Shown here one piece after another: positions 12,201 through 24,200 of a stretch of 64,000 nt of DNA. The notes below the pieces were generated by a model. The model worked only from the letters and a program-made list of their open reading frames with translations. It was not told the DNA's origin and ran no database searches. A program made the position numbers and the translations under genes. Where the stretch lies: assembly GCA_944739405.2 (NCBI GenBank), contig OX123200.2, positions 4,976,761 to 5,040,760 on the forward strand, read 5' to 3'. Each line of letters begins with the position of its first letter. Position 1 is the first letter of the stretch. The stretch is from Euclidia mi. Lineage: Eukaryota > Arthropoda > Insecta > Lepidoptera > Erebidae.

Positions 12201-15200
12201 AATAAGCTAATATTTTTGAAGCAAAACAACGTTTAAATGAAATAAAAACGTCACAGCATCGTTTTAAAGTTGTATCGATTTCACATAAAATCGATTTAAA
12301 ATGTGCAGCTCTGCTTTTGTCTTTGGCTGTGACAGTTAGATGCTACAAAATACTTCCGCGTTTTGATGTCAATCTGACATATGTCATTTGATAATTCAAA
12401 CGTACCTACCTACATTGTTTAACTTTCATACTATAACTTTCCTTGTACCTACATTGTTCATTCTTAACTAAAACTTCAAACACCGATATCTTCTTTTTCC
12501 ACCTTTCCTGAGTGAAAATAGAATCATTTGTAAACTCTGTTACTTACGCCAATTTTTTTGATATATTTTTCATTACTGTTCGCTGCAATTTAATTTCAGA
12601 CATTTTGATGTATGGAGATCTGCCATTGTCCTTTTATGCCTATAAATAATCTTTTAAAACGACGATGACATTGACATAGGATTTCTATAAAGCATTTATT
12701 TATCAGTAACGGAATCAAAGGCTTTGCATCGTACCATCTAAGCATCGGATAATAAATTATGTTTCTTTTTATTTGATATGCTAACTATTTACATAATCGA
12801 AACTAAATCTACTACTACTCAGAACTCAAATAATCTTTAAAAACTCACCAGATAGTCCACTAGTTTTCTAAGCACGTCTTCGTTCGCCATGATGAGATCT
12901 TTGGCCTTCTCTCCGTCGCCGATGTTGCCGAGGATACATAACGCTTGCTCCTTTACCTCCGCGGGGTACGAACCTTCTAGCACCACTATCACCGCCTGTG
13001 TATTTGAGTAATGATTATTTTAATGAGAATTAATATTACTTGAGAGAAATTATCAACCATAAATGATAATATGAAACATTTGAGGCATAGGTAGAGAATC
13101 AAAGACAGCTATAACAGAAAACATTCACATGGATTTAGCTAACTTTGATTCTATACTCATTTGTTGAAATATGAATTCATGCATTTACAAAATAAATAAA
13201 CATATTTTAACATTATACGGCATTATCTTCTTAAACTATCGTAGTTAAATATTGAAACAAAACATCGTTAGGAAAACTGCATGTCTAAAAGTTCCTCATC
13301 ATATTCTAGAAAGACAAGTCCGCACCTGGTCTGCATGGAGGACTATAGCCTAACCTTTCTCGTAATAAAAAGCGACCTGCAGTAAGACAGACAATAAACC
13401 AGGTTGATAATGTTCTCTACATGACATACCTGCATAACCTGTGAAGAATATTCGCTCATAATGGCGTCTATATGGTGCCTGGTAGAGAGCAGGTTCCGCA
13501 ATAATCCCAGCGTCTTCATAATGACCCGAGTATCACTGTCTCCTAGTAATCTAAACATCTGCTCCGTGCCTAACGAGCACAGGATACGCTGCTTCACTTT
13601 TTGTTCGGCCTGTAATGTCAAATTGATAAATAAAACTATTTGAGATATATAAATCTTAATGGTAAAATTACATTAACTTTTAGCAAAGAGTGTTTCTTAT
13701 TAGTAACAACACTAATTTATATACTAATATATAGATTTTATTATCTGTGGTAATGCTTGTACAGTTCATTGCTAATTGTTGATTTTTTGTTATGGTTCGG
13801 CGTCACGAATACAAAATAAATATATCCAAATAAAACTTATTCAATTTTGTATTGCTAGTTCTAATACCAACAGAAATAATACTCTCAATCCTCATGATTT
13901 TCGTGATAATATTAAACTTCAAATAAAAAAGCAATACAATTTCTTACCTGAAAAGCCATATTCATAAGCGCCCATATTCCATTTAATCTCAAAGCGGCTT
14001 CCGGCCTTTTCGTCAAATTACATAGCATTTCAACTGCACCTACGAAATAGTAAAATAAGGCCTTCAATGGTTAGTGTTGCTCTTAATACTAATCTTTAGA
14101 TGACCTAAGACTGTCGTCTTGGAACCAAGGAGCCTAAGTGTCTAGATACACTATGCCGAAGTTTCGCAGCTGATTTGACGTGCCGACGTATTATACGCTG
14201 AGCCAGAGCATAAGCGCGAAAATTACTCAACTGAAATTCGGTTGCGCAACGTTGGGTGCATTCAATGTCCGAATCTAACTTAGATAGATTAGATGGAACA
14301 GATCGGTTATACATTAAAACGTAACAATTTCGGAAAATGTTTTGCTGCTAATTAAAATAGCATTATAGCGATTTTGTGGTCAAATACAGTTCGAGAATTC
14401 ACACACTTCAATAGAAATAGGATGGCAGATGTCGAATGTAGTGCGTAACGTGTCATAACCGGACCGTATTTTGACGGGTTCGGATCGGATTCGGATCAGA
14501 CGTAGTGCGATGCGAACCCGCCCTTATAAAATACGTTCCCACCGAAATTACGCCCGACCGAAATTAATTTGTACGCCAAATCGTGACGTTATTTCGTAAA
14601 CTGTGCTGTTACTAATTAAAATAGCAGCACAACAGGCTTTAATTACATCGAAATTCAGTCGCGAAACTTCAGCATAATGTGTATAGGCACTGTAAATAGT
14701 ATAAGTTGGACCGACAAATTTTGATGGTTCCACCAACCTTGATCCAGCATCGGTTCCTTAGCGGGCGAGAACTCAAGTAGCAAGTTGCAGAGTGTGGAAG
14801 ACGCCACGGTAAGTAGCTCAGTGCCGGGAGAGTCGTTTAATAGTTGCATTAGAGGCTTCCATACTGCGTGATCCTAGAACAATATTAGCATAATTTATAA
14901 TATTGTTACGAGCTGGGTTTAGGTGATAAATTAAACTCCTATGCCACTAAAACTACACTTTATTTTACAACAAAAACACTTAATTACACGCAAATAAAAA
15001 CTCTATTTCACACCACTAAACACTTCCGACTCTTCAGATCCTTCGCTGGTCTTGATCGCTCCGCTTATTCAATTAAACTGTGTCGATTCGCCCGTCCGCG
15101 CGGTATTTATACCGGCCGGATAACAAACTAGTTAATTCTAGCCTTCACGAGAATGTTTTCTTAACAGTCGGGAACAGTCGAACGTTCGCTAGAAGAAACA

Positions 15201-18200
15201 GCAACGCCATCTAGTAGAGACTAGATGAAACACTTTTAAACCACCGATACATCCACTTTCTTCTAGTTCTCTCATTCACCGAAAGATGGTGTTATTTTCA
15301 AATATCGCCATTCGTAACACTGCCTCCCTCTTAGAGGTGCTCGTCTCGAACATCGTTGGACCCATAGTAACGAGCCAACCGGTCCACATGAACTATCTTC
15401 GGTGCACCTCCCGGCCCCTTCTGGATTCGATAGGTGATGTCGTTCATCCTAGTAATTATGCGATATGGCCCGTCCCATCTGGCTTGTAACTTAGGCGATT
15501 TTCCTTTGCTTCGTATTGGGTTATGAAGCCACACCAATGACCCACAGTATACGATTTGACCAATCTAGAAGGACAATAGGTATTTAAATGAAATCGTTAA
15601 AACGATGTTTCTGTGCTCTTTTCACACTTTTAAATACATCCTTTAACTGACAGTAAACAACAAAAAAAACCACAGGTAGAGAGAACCTTTTAAAAATAAT
15701 GAGCAAAGTTACCTGTACACGATTTAAGTAGTCGCCTGCCGCTCAGTGTGACCGTTACCCCCCCGTGGGATCTCCACCTTGTCGTGGTGGGGGGGCTCAG
15801 TAACCGTGGATTGGTAACCCGCGGTGAAGCTAAGAGGGATCCAGGAGGGGACGCTCCGCGTGGGCTTGACGGGGCCTGCGCAGGATGCGTCCAACGGTGC
15901 GGGTGCGAGGGACAGTTCTGTCTGTCCCTCGCAGTCGGGTGCGGTCGCGGGAGGAGAGGCGTGTCGGTGTTGCGTTGCCGCGCGCCCTATCTCCCGCGAC
16001 CAAATGGGGGCGCACCATTCGATGCGTCGCGGTGGGGCCGCAGAGGAAGAGGAGATGCGGTGTTGCGTTGCCGTCCTCCGTATCCTCTGCGGCTGCTGAG
16101 TGTTTTGGCGGCGGAGCCCAACACCTTAATCCGCCGCCAAGGGGGTTTTGTGCGGGGCCCGCCTGACAATCTGGCGGGCCAATACCCGTCGGGGGGTAGC
16201 GATGAATGCTTATGCGAATCCCTACCCTCCGACACACGGGTACATGAGGAACACGGGTTGGTTTTTAGTCAGTAAGAGTCTGACAGTCCCCTTCGTCCTT
16301 CCCCCGGGGCGGAGGGACTCCATGAGGATTTTCCAACCCGACAACAAAAAAAAAAAAAAAAAAAAAAGTGTGACCGTTAACACTAACGTGTGTACATGTT
16401 GCTTGGTGTTCTGTGCGATTTAAAGTGTATTTTTGTGATGGAGTTATCAACTGGAGGTAATTATCCGTTTATTTAAGTATTAAAATACATCCAAATGCAT
16501 GTTCATGAATGTTTAAGAGCCACATAAAAATAAGAAGTAAAACATATTCATTTTTTAGTCGTAAGCAATATTCACTTGGAGATACACCATATTGTCAAAT
16601 GTAGTCAAGCTGTACCAGTAGTCTTAAAAGATTCTCTGCTTATTGTACTTTAGTGCTTTGATAATTGTTTCTTGCGATTTTTTGCGATTATAAATATATT
16701 TGTATTTTTCTTTATAGTTACCCGAATGCAGCGAAAATCAATATTCGATTTTTAGCGTTCTGTGCCGGCTAAAGGTCGATTAAATGAAGTTATTAATTTC
16801 GTGACAACAAGCTTCGTTGATTTGAATATTAACGAAGAATAGGAGAAGCAATTAAAGGCATTTATAAAAAATGAATGCGATAAAATTCGCCTGAAATGGG
16901 TTCGCAAACAAAAGGGCTTGGACTTGTTTTTACAAGAGCACGAACAGTGGCTGAACGAAGATTCAAGCTTCAACATGCTTGCCGTAGCACAAAATGTTTC
17001 AAAACCAGGCACTAGTGGTGGAAGACCGCAGAAAGATTTTACGGAAAGTTCAAACAAATCGAAGAAAAGAAAAGTTCAGCATTTATTAAATGACTACAGT
17101 AAAGATCAGTTGGCCTACACTGCACAATTAAGTATCAGAGCTAGTGGTAAACGGGATGCTGCTACACTGATGCAGGAAGTATCTACAGCCTCACCAAAAC
17201 CAGCCACCAGATACAAGAAAGCACGAATAATGTTAAGTGCTAGGAAGAAACAGAGGCCATATACTCCTGAAGAAGCTTTAGCCTTTTTCATAGCAAACAA
17301 TTTTACTGTCCAGTCATATAAAAATGTCCAACAAGAGGCAAAGGAAAGGGGATTCGATGTATACCGTTGCTATGATTATATAGCACAAGTGAAGACGGAA
17401 TGCAATCAACAGCACGGATTTCTGGTCTCAATGAGAACCTTATTCGTCGTTTTGAGACGATTCTTGCAGCCATAGCTTCTGGCTATGAAATCGATCCTGA
17501 TAAATTCCATGATTATTGTGTGGAGACCAGAGAAAGATATTTAAGCTTATACCCATGGTTAAACATTACACATTTGGTCCATGGAGCAAATGTCATAAAA
17601 TACTCCATAATACCAATTGGGCAAATGTCTGAAGAGGCTTTTGAAGATAAAAACAAAGAAATCAGGAAAGTCAGATTGGGACATACAATGAAAACATCAA
17701 GATACAGAACGAACTATGATATAATTAAACATTTATTAATGTCTTCAGAACCCTACATATCGTTATTAAGAAAACTTCCTCGGAAGCAAACATCTAAACA
17801 TGATAGAGATATAAGAATTTTCTTAAAAAAATAAAAATCTGATTAGGTATAAACTGATTATTGTCTTTTATTTACTATGACATTTCAAATGTATTGAATA
17901 AATGTAATGTATTACACATATTTTGGTTAACTAAGTTTTGTCCTCCTAGATTAGTCAAATCGTATACTGTGTGACCCCTCATCGAAGCCTTTGTTGTTCG
18001 CCTTCCAGTCGTAGCGAGTCTTCATCTTTTCAGACATCCGTTGTCTAGATTCCCTGATGAGCTCGTATCATTCATCTTGTTGCGTAGCTCGGTCGCGTAA
18101 TCCGTTATATTACGTGGAGATTCTGAGTCACGAGACAAGTCTCCTTGAACACCTCAGATTCGAAGTTCCGGCCTTGATCACTGTGGATTTTCAAGGGCAC

Positions 18201-21200
18201 CCCGAATCGACAAAAGACTTATTGTCAATATCGTAAAAACGGTTAAGGCCTGTTCTTTATTCCACCCACTTGATCGCATCACAGCCTCAAACTGGATCTT
18301 GTATGCTGACCATGATGACGCGCCATCAAATGGTGGAACCTTATACCCGCGAGGCGAGGGCGCTACAACCGCTGATGGCAATTCCAGCCCAAGCAATTTC
18401 TTCTCCACTTCAGCAACAAAGGTCTCGTGGTGGTCATGTACACGCTTGTTTATAGAGGCGACGCGAGTCTCCAGCTTGTCGTGTACGAGCATCTCTACGT
18501 CGCTGATACGGGCCTCGTGCTGCTGAAGTTCCTCCTTGACCGCCTTCAGGTCCTTCCCTACAGCGGCGCTAAGGTCCTTCATGAGCACCAGCTGTTCCTC
18601 CAGACGGCGAGCGTGCTCCTCCTTGTCGCGCTGCAGCTGTTCCTCTAGACGGCGCGCGTGCTCCTCTTGACGGCGGGCCTGCTCCTCTTGACGGCGGGCC
18701 TGCTCCTCTTGACGGCGGGCCTGCTCCTCTTGACGGCGGGCCTGCTCCTCCTGACGGCGGGCCTGCTCCTGCATGAACGCCATCAGAGCCGCGATGTCGG
18801 GCACCGTCACGGAGTGTGAGGCGCTTGCAGGCTCCACTGCAGCCGCGGAGTCGCCTAGTCCACCAGACGATGGAGAAGGAACGTCTCCGAAGTGTCTCTG
18901 GTCCAAGTCTTGCTGGCGCTGGTTCCTGGTACGCACTCCTTCAGTTTCTTCTTTCGCCATTACCGGCATAATTTATCCCACTTCTGACACCAATTTGTTA
19001 CGAGCTGGGGTTCGGTGATAAATGAAACTCCTATGCCACTAAAACTACACTTTATTTTACAAACAAAAACACTTAATTACACGCTAATAAAAACTCTATT
19101 TCACACCACTAAACACTTCCGACTCTTCAGATCCTTCGCTGGTCTTGGTCGCTCCGCTTATTCAATTGAACTGACTGTGTCGATACGCCCGTCCGCGCGG
19201 TATTTATACCGGCCGGATAACAAACTAGTTAATTCTAGCCTTCACGAGAATGTTCTCGTAACAGTCGGGAACAGTCGAACGTTCGCTAGAAAAAACAGCA
19301 ACGCCATCTAGTAGAGAGTAGATGAAACACTTTTAAACCACCGATACATCCACTTTCTTCTAGTTCTCTCATTCACCGGTAGATGGCGTTATTTTCAAAT
19401 ATAGCTATTCGTAACAATATGGACGAATGGCGTGGTGAACAAAATAAAAGGTCTCAAAAAAAGATTTTTTCATTTCGTGCACTGTATGAATGTCGTTCTT
19501 GTCTCTCGAAATTTGTTTCCATCTATCGCGCTATTTGGCTATAGGCGGCTGTTACAGAGAGACCAGTGAGTGCGATCACCTGATCTCACTAGTGGCTTGG
19601 TGATCAGCAGCAACACTTTTTGCATTTACTTTACCCTCCATAACCAACTTGGCAAGATTATCTGGTTGACGACAATAAATGTGACCAAAATATCCAAATA
19701 TCCAAGAATTCTTGGAAATACATATTATTATATTGTTGTTACTATAGTTTTATGCGAAGTTGAACGAGTAAAGACTTATTTGTTCTCTTAGTCCATCGTA
19801 CGCGAAGTATTTTTCTGCGGTTCCACATCATCTCAAATGCATCTATTTTATTTTGGTTTTTTACCCCTGCTTGGGTTCAGCCATAAATAAGCACCATTAA
19901 ATTAATAAATCAGTTTCCCTCGCTTATCCAGAAATACAACACATACAAACACGATTCTTGAAATTGGAAATTATTGAGTTATTTTAGATAAGCGATTATT
20001 TACCTGAAATGTCGTTCGTAACTGCTGAACTGATCTTGACAAAGAATGCAGACATCTGACTGCTGCTAGCCTTACCTGAAAAGATCATACGAAATATTTC
20101 AACATATTAAATTCGGTAGAATATAGAAAATATATAAATAATTAATATTGTAAATATATTGGTACGTATTTTAAATATGTATGGGTATAAATCAAACATG
20201 TAGGTACCATTTGTACGCAAAGGATACAAATTAAATTAATCTCTGGTGCACATCAGTAGTTAGACTAGAGTTGCTTCGCCGCAGCTGACTGGCAGTTCAC
20301 TATGTTCGCTAGTGACGTCAAAAACTAGTTTATCACTTACCAAAGGCTCAGGGTTGTTCATACCGTTTATAACTTGTACCATTAAGCCTCTTACACTTGC
20401 GTATGCCCTCGTCATTAGCTCCGACCTACGCGAAGCGCCCTGCTTCGCCGCAGCGAATGGGCAGTTCACTATGTCTAAAACCTAAAATTATCATGCAACG
20501 CAACTTCGGTGGGATGGATCGTTTGAAGCTTTGCGAGGATGCCCGTAGCATTGATTAGTCTCCTCTGTACTCATCAGACTGTGTAGATGACAAAGTTAAA
20601 ATGTTGACAGATAAGTTAACTCACCTGTACGACGAGCATGCACCAATCCGTGCCATTAAATTAAAGCACCTACCCGCACCTTGGCTTACGGACGAAATTA
20701 AAATTCTTATGAAAAAGAAAGCGGCTGCCAAGGCAAAGTATAAATGTCGTCCAACCTCTGGAAATTTGGAAAAATACACAAGTGCCAGAAATCTCTGCAA
20801 TAAGGTGTGTAGGAAAGCACAGCGCCATCACATTCACAACTCTGTTGAAAACGGAGACCCAGTTAAAATCTGGAAATTTCTTAGAACACTGGGAGTTGGT
20901 AAGTCTCGCAATGACACAATCTCCAAAGATATAAATATAGATTCGCTTAACGCACATTTCACTGCTTCACCCAACTTTGATGGGAAAACAAAATCAAACA
21001 CGTTACAAGATCTTTCACGTATCCCAACTCCCAGATACTCACCTTTTGTTTTCGAGAAATTTTCCTGTTGTGGTGTTAAAAAGAGCATCATTTCAATCTC
21101 ATCCAATGCTGTTGGTAATGACTGCATCAGTCTAAATATGATCCTACCCATCCTAGATGAAATCCTCCCTGTCCTTTGTCATATCCTAAATTACTCAGTT

Positions 21201-24200
21201 ACCAGCGGCGTCTTTCCATCAGCGTGGAAAGATGCACAAATAGTTCCAATACCTAAAAAATCCAAACCCTGTTCCATTAATGACTTCCATTCTATATCCA
21301 TACTTCCATTCCTTTCTAAAGTCCTTGAGCGTCTTGTGCATACACAACTCTGTACTTTCCTTTCCAAGAATGCTCTCCTGAATCCTTTCCAATCCGGTTT
21401 TCGTCCTGGTCATAGTACTACCACAGCATTGGTTCATATCTGGCATCGGCTGGGCATGGATGGTGGAAAACTCACGCTGTTGTCCTTGCTTGATTTTAGC
21501 AACGCATTTAACACTGTGGATTTTCACATCCTACTTGCCATACTCCGCTCTATTAACATATCTCCAACGGTAATTGACTGGTTTCATAGTTATCTATCTG
21601 GACGCCGACAGCGTATACGTGTCGATGAGTCGTACTCCTCGTGGTGTAATACAACTGTCGGGGTACCGCAGGGTGGCGTGCTATCTCCGTTACTTTTCGC
21701 AATTTTCATAAATTCTATCTCCAAACAGTTACTTTCATCTTACCACCTTTATGCAGATGATTTGCAGATATATTCACAAGCACCACTAGAGTCAATTTCA
21801 ACGGCGTTTTCTAATATTAACATAGATTTGGCGCGTATCTGTACAAGGAGTACACATTATGGCCTCAAGGTGAATCCGACAAAAACACAGGTCATTCTAA
21901 TTGGCAGTTCTAGGATGATTTCCAAGATAAATTGGCCACAGCTGCCGCAGATTGAGTTCGATGGTAACATCTTACCAATCTCAGATAACGTGAAAAACCT
22001 CGGTATTTATCTGGACAAAACTTTTTCATGGGGAAGTCAATTACAGGAGACCAGCCGTAAATTGTTTGTTTCAGCTGGGTCATTGCGTAGGCTGAGAAAC
22101 TTTCTTCCCACCAACACCAAGATTGCGCTTGCACAATCCTTGCTTCTCCCAATACTCGATTATTCCGATGTCAGCTATCTTGATCTTAATGAGGACCAGC
22201 TTGATAAACTTGAGCGTCTCCAAAACTTCTGTATTAGATTCATTTTTGGTTTACGCAAATAGGATCATGTATCTGAATTTCGATCCAGGCTCAAGTGGCT
22301 CCCAATTCGACTTCGCCGGAATACTCATATTCTTATGTTACTGTACAACGTGTTGTTTAATCCTAATACCCCCACGTATCTCAAAGAACGTTTTAAGTTC
22401 CTTCATGACACACATTTAAAGACCTTGAGGTCGTCGGTGGATCTGAGACTGCAGATGCCAACACATTCCACAAACTTCTACGATAAATCCTTCGCTGTTC
22501 AAGCTGTCCGTTTGTGGAATGCGCTGCCGGTCGAAATTAGGCAAACTAAATCATTGAACATTTTCAAAAATGCACTAAAGAAACACTATTTGTCATTGTA
22601 AACTAATTTTGTCACTGTATTTTGTGTTCATATTATTATATGTATGTATATGCATTATATTTATGTATATGTATTATATTTATGTATAATATTATATATA
22701 TGTTTATATATGAATGTATCATATTATGGATTTATTTATTTATAATATATTTAGCACCTAACATATCTATTGTATATATGCCTGCGTATGTATGTACAAA
22801 AAATAAAAACAATTTATAGTACCTAATCAGATACTTATTGTGACTACACATCAAAGCTTTTTGTCTTTTCAGTTTGTCCATCCTAAGGTTGCCTGGAAGA
22901 GATCGCACTTTGCGATAAGGCCGCCCTTGTGCATTTGATATGTATGTAGTACACTTGTCATTTACACCGAATTTGTATTAACATTTGCACAATAAAGAAT
23001 TATCTATCTATCTATCTATGTCCGCTAGTGACGTCGTCAACTATTCTAACCACTTACCAGAGGTTCAGGGTTGTTCATCCCATTGATAACATGCACCATA
23101 AGCCCGTGTGTCTCGATGATGCTTGCGTATGTCTTCGTCATTAGCTCCGAGCGACGCGAAGCACTTAAACGCGCCCTGCTTCGCCGCAGCAGACGGGTAG
23201 TTGACTATGTCCGCTAGTGACGTCATCAAGTGCTTCACCGCAGCTGATGGGCAGTTCACTATGTCCGCTAATGACGTCATCAAGTGCTTCGCCGCAGCTG
23301 ATGGGCAGTTGACTACGTCCGCTAGTGACGTTGTCAACTATTCTAACCACTTACCAGAGGTTCAGGGTTGTTCATCCCGTTGATAACATGCACCATAAGC
23401 TCGTGTGTCTCAATGATCCACTTGCGTATGTCCTCATCGTTGGCTCCTAGCGACGCGAAGCACTTAAACGCGCCCTGCTTCGCCGCAGCAGACGGGCAGT
23501 TGACTATGTCCGCTAGTGACGTCATCAAGTGCTTCACCGCAGCTGATGGGCAGTTCACTATGTCCGCTAATGACGTCATCAAGTGCTTTGCCGCAGCTGA
23601 TGGGCAGTTGACTATGTCCGCTTGTGACGTTGTCAACTATTCTAACCACTTACCAGAGGTTCAGGGTTGTTCATCCCGTTGATAACATGCACCATAAGCC
23701 CGTGTGTCTCAATGATCCGCTTGCGTATGTCCTCATCGTTGGCTCCTAGCGACGCGAAGCACTTAAACGCGCCCTGCTTCGCCGCAGCAGACGGGCAGTT
23801 GACTATGTCCGCTAGTGACGTCATCAAGTGCTTCACCGCAGCTGATGGGGAGTTCACTATGTCCGCTAATGACGTCATCAAGTGCTTTGCCGCAGCTGAT
23901 GGGCAGTTGACTATGTCCGCTTGTGACGTTGTCAACTATTCTAACCACTTACCAGAGGTTCAGGGTTGTTCATCCCGTTGATAACATGCACCATAAGCCC
24001 GTGTGTCTCAATGATCCGCTTGCGTATGTCCTCGTCGTTGGCTCCTAGCGACGCGAAGCATTTGAACGCGCCCTGCTTCGCCGCAGCAGATGGGCAGTTG
24101 ACTATGTCCGCTAGTGACGTCATCAAGTGGTTTGATATCGCCGCTAGCCGTTGGAGCGATGTGTCTACCTGCGGATTGTAGGTATTGTTTGTGGTTTATT

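Larger units (their letters stand above)
15543..17971 (+). mobile_element. Transib-family DNA transposon, internally deleted
   Basis: Inserted in gypsy integrase with a 5-bp target duplication TGACC (15538-15542 and 17972-17976). Ends are inverted repeats: CACAGTATACGATTTGAC on the left, GTCAAATCGTATACTGTG on the right. A CAC-rich heptamer terminus and 5-bp duplication are diagnostic of Transib, the superfamily from which RAG1 and the V(D)J signal heptamer CACAGTG derive. It carries a gutted transposase (16735-17834) and a nested retroposon (15758-16366). Confidence 0.9.
14904..19416 (-). mobile_element. Ty3/gypsy LTR retrotransposon, internally deleted and interrupted
   Basis: Two direct LTRs (14904-15319 and 18996-19416) start TGTTACGAG and end CGTAACA, with a 4-bp target duplication ATAT outside. 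The coding strand is minus: next to the right LTR is a probable primer-binding site (TGGTGTCAGAAGTGG), next to the left LTR a purine tract (AAGAGGGAGGCAG). Remaining internal parts are a gag 5' portion and two pieces of the integrase C-terminus. Protease, reverse transcriptase, RNase H and most of integrase are deleted. A Transib element splits the integrase remnant. It lies in ARMC8 intron 8. Confidence 0.92.
20341..24168 (-). repeat. Tandem array of ARMC8 exon 7 copies (unit about 299 bp), split by a LINE
   Basis: Exon 7 plus the first bases of its intron is repeated head to tail. Copy A (23953-24168) is complete; copies B, C and D have donors just before 23654, 23355 and 23058; a fifth, decayed copy E ends at 20341. 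B-D are over 95 percent alike by eye, keep ASLGANDEDIRK and the CTG/GTAAGT donor, but have no clear acceptor. Reading past any donor meets a stop after VSG. E has lost most of the ASLGANDED block. Confidence 0.93.

Noticed and set aside
15748..16275. Several open frames of 80-175 codons on both strands
   Set aside because: They fall entirely in the GC-rich retroposon and recur in its other copy; composition, not coding, explains them.
23058..23946. Idea that copies B-D form one continuous long exon
   Set aside because: Reading past each donor meets an in-frame stop (VSG then TAG), so the copies cannot be translated as one run.
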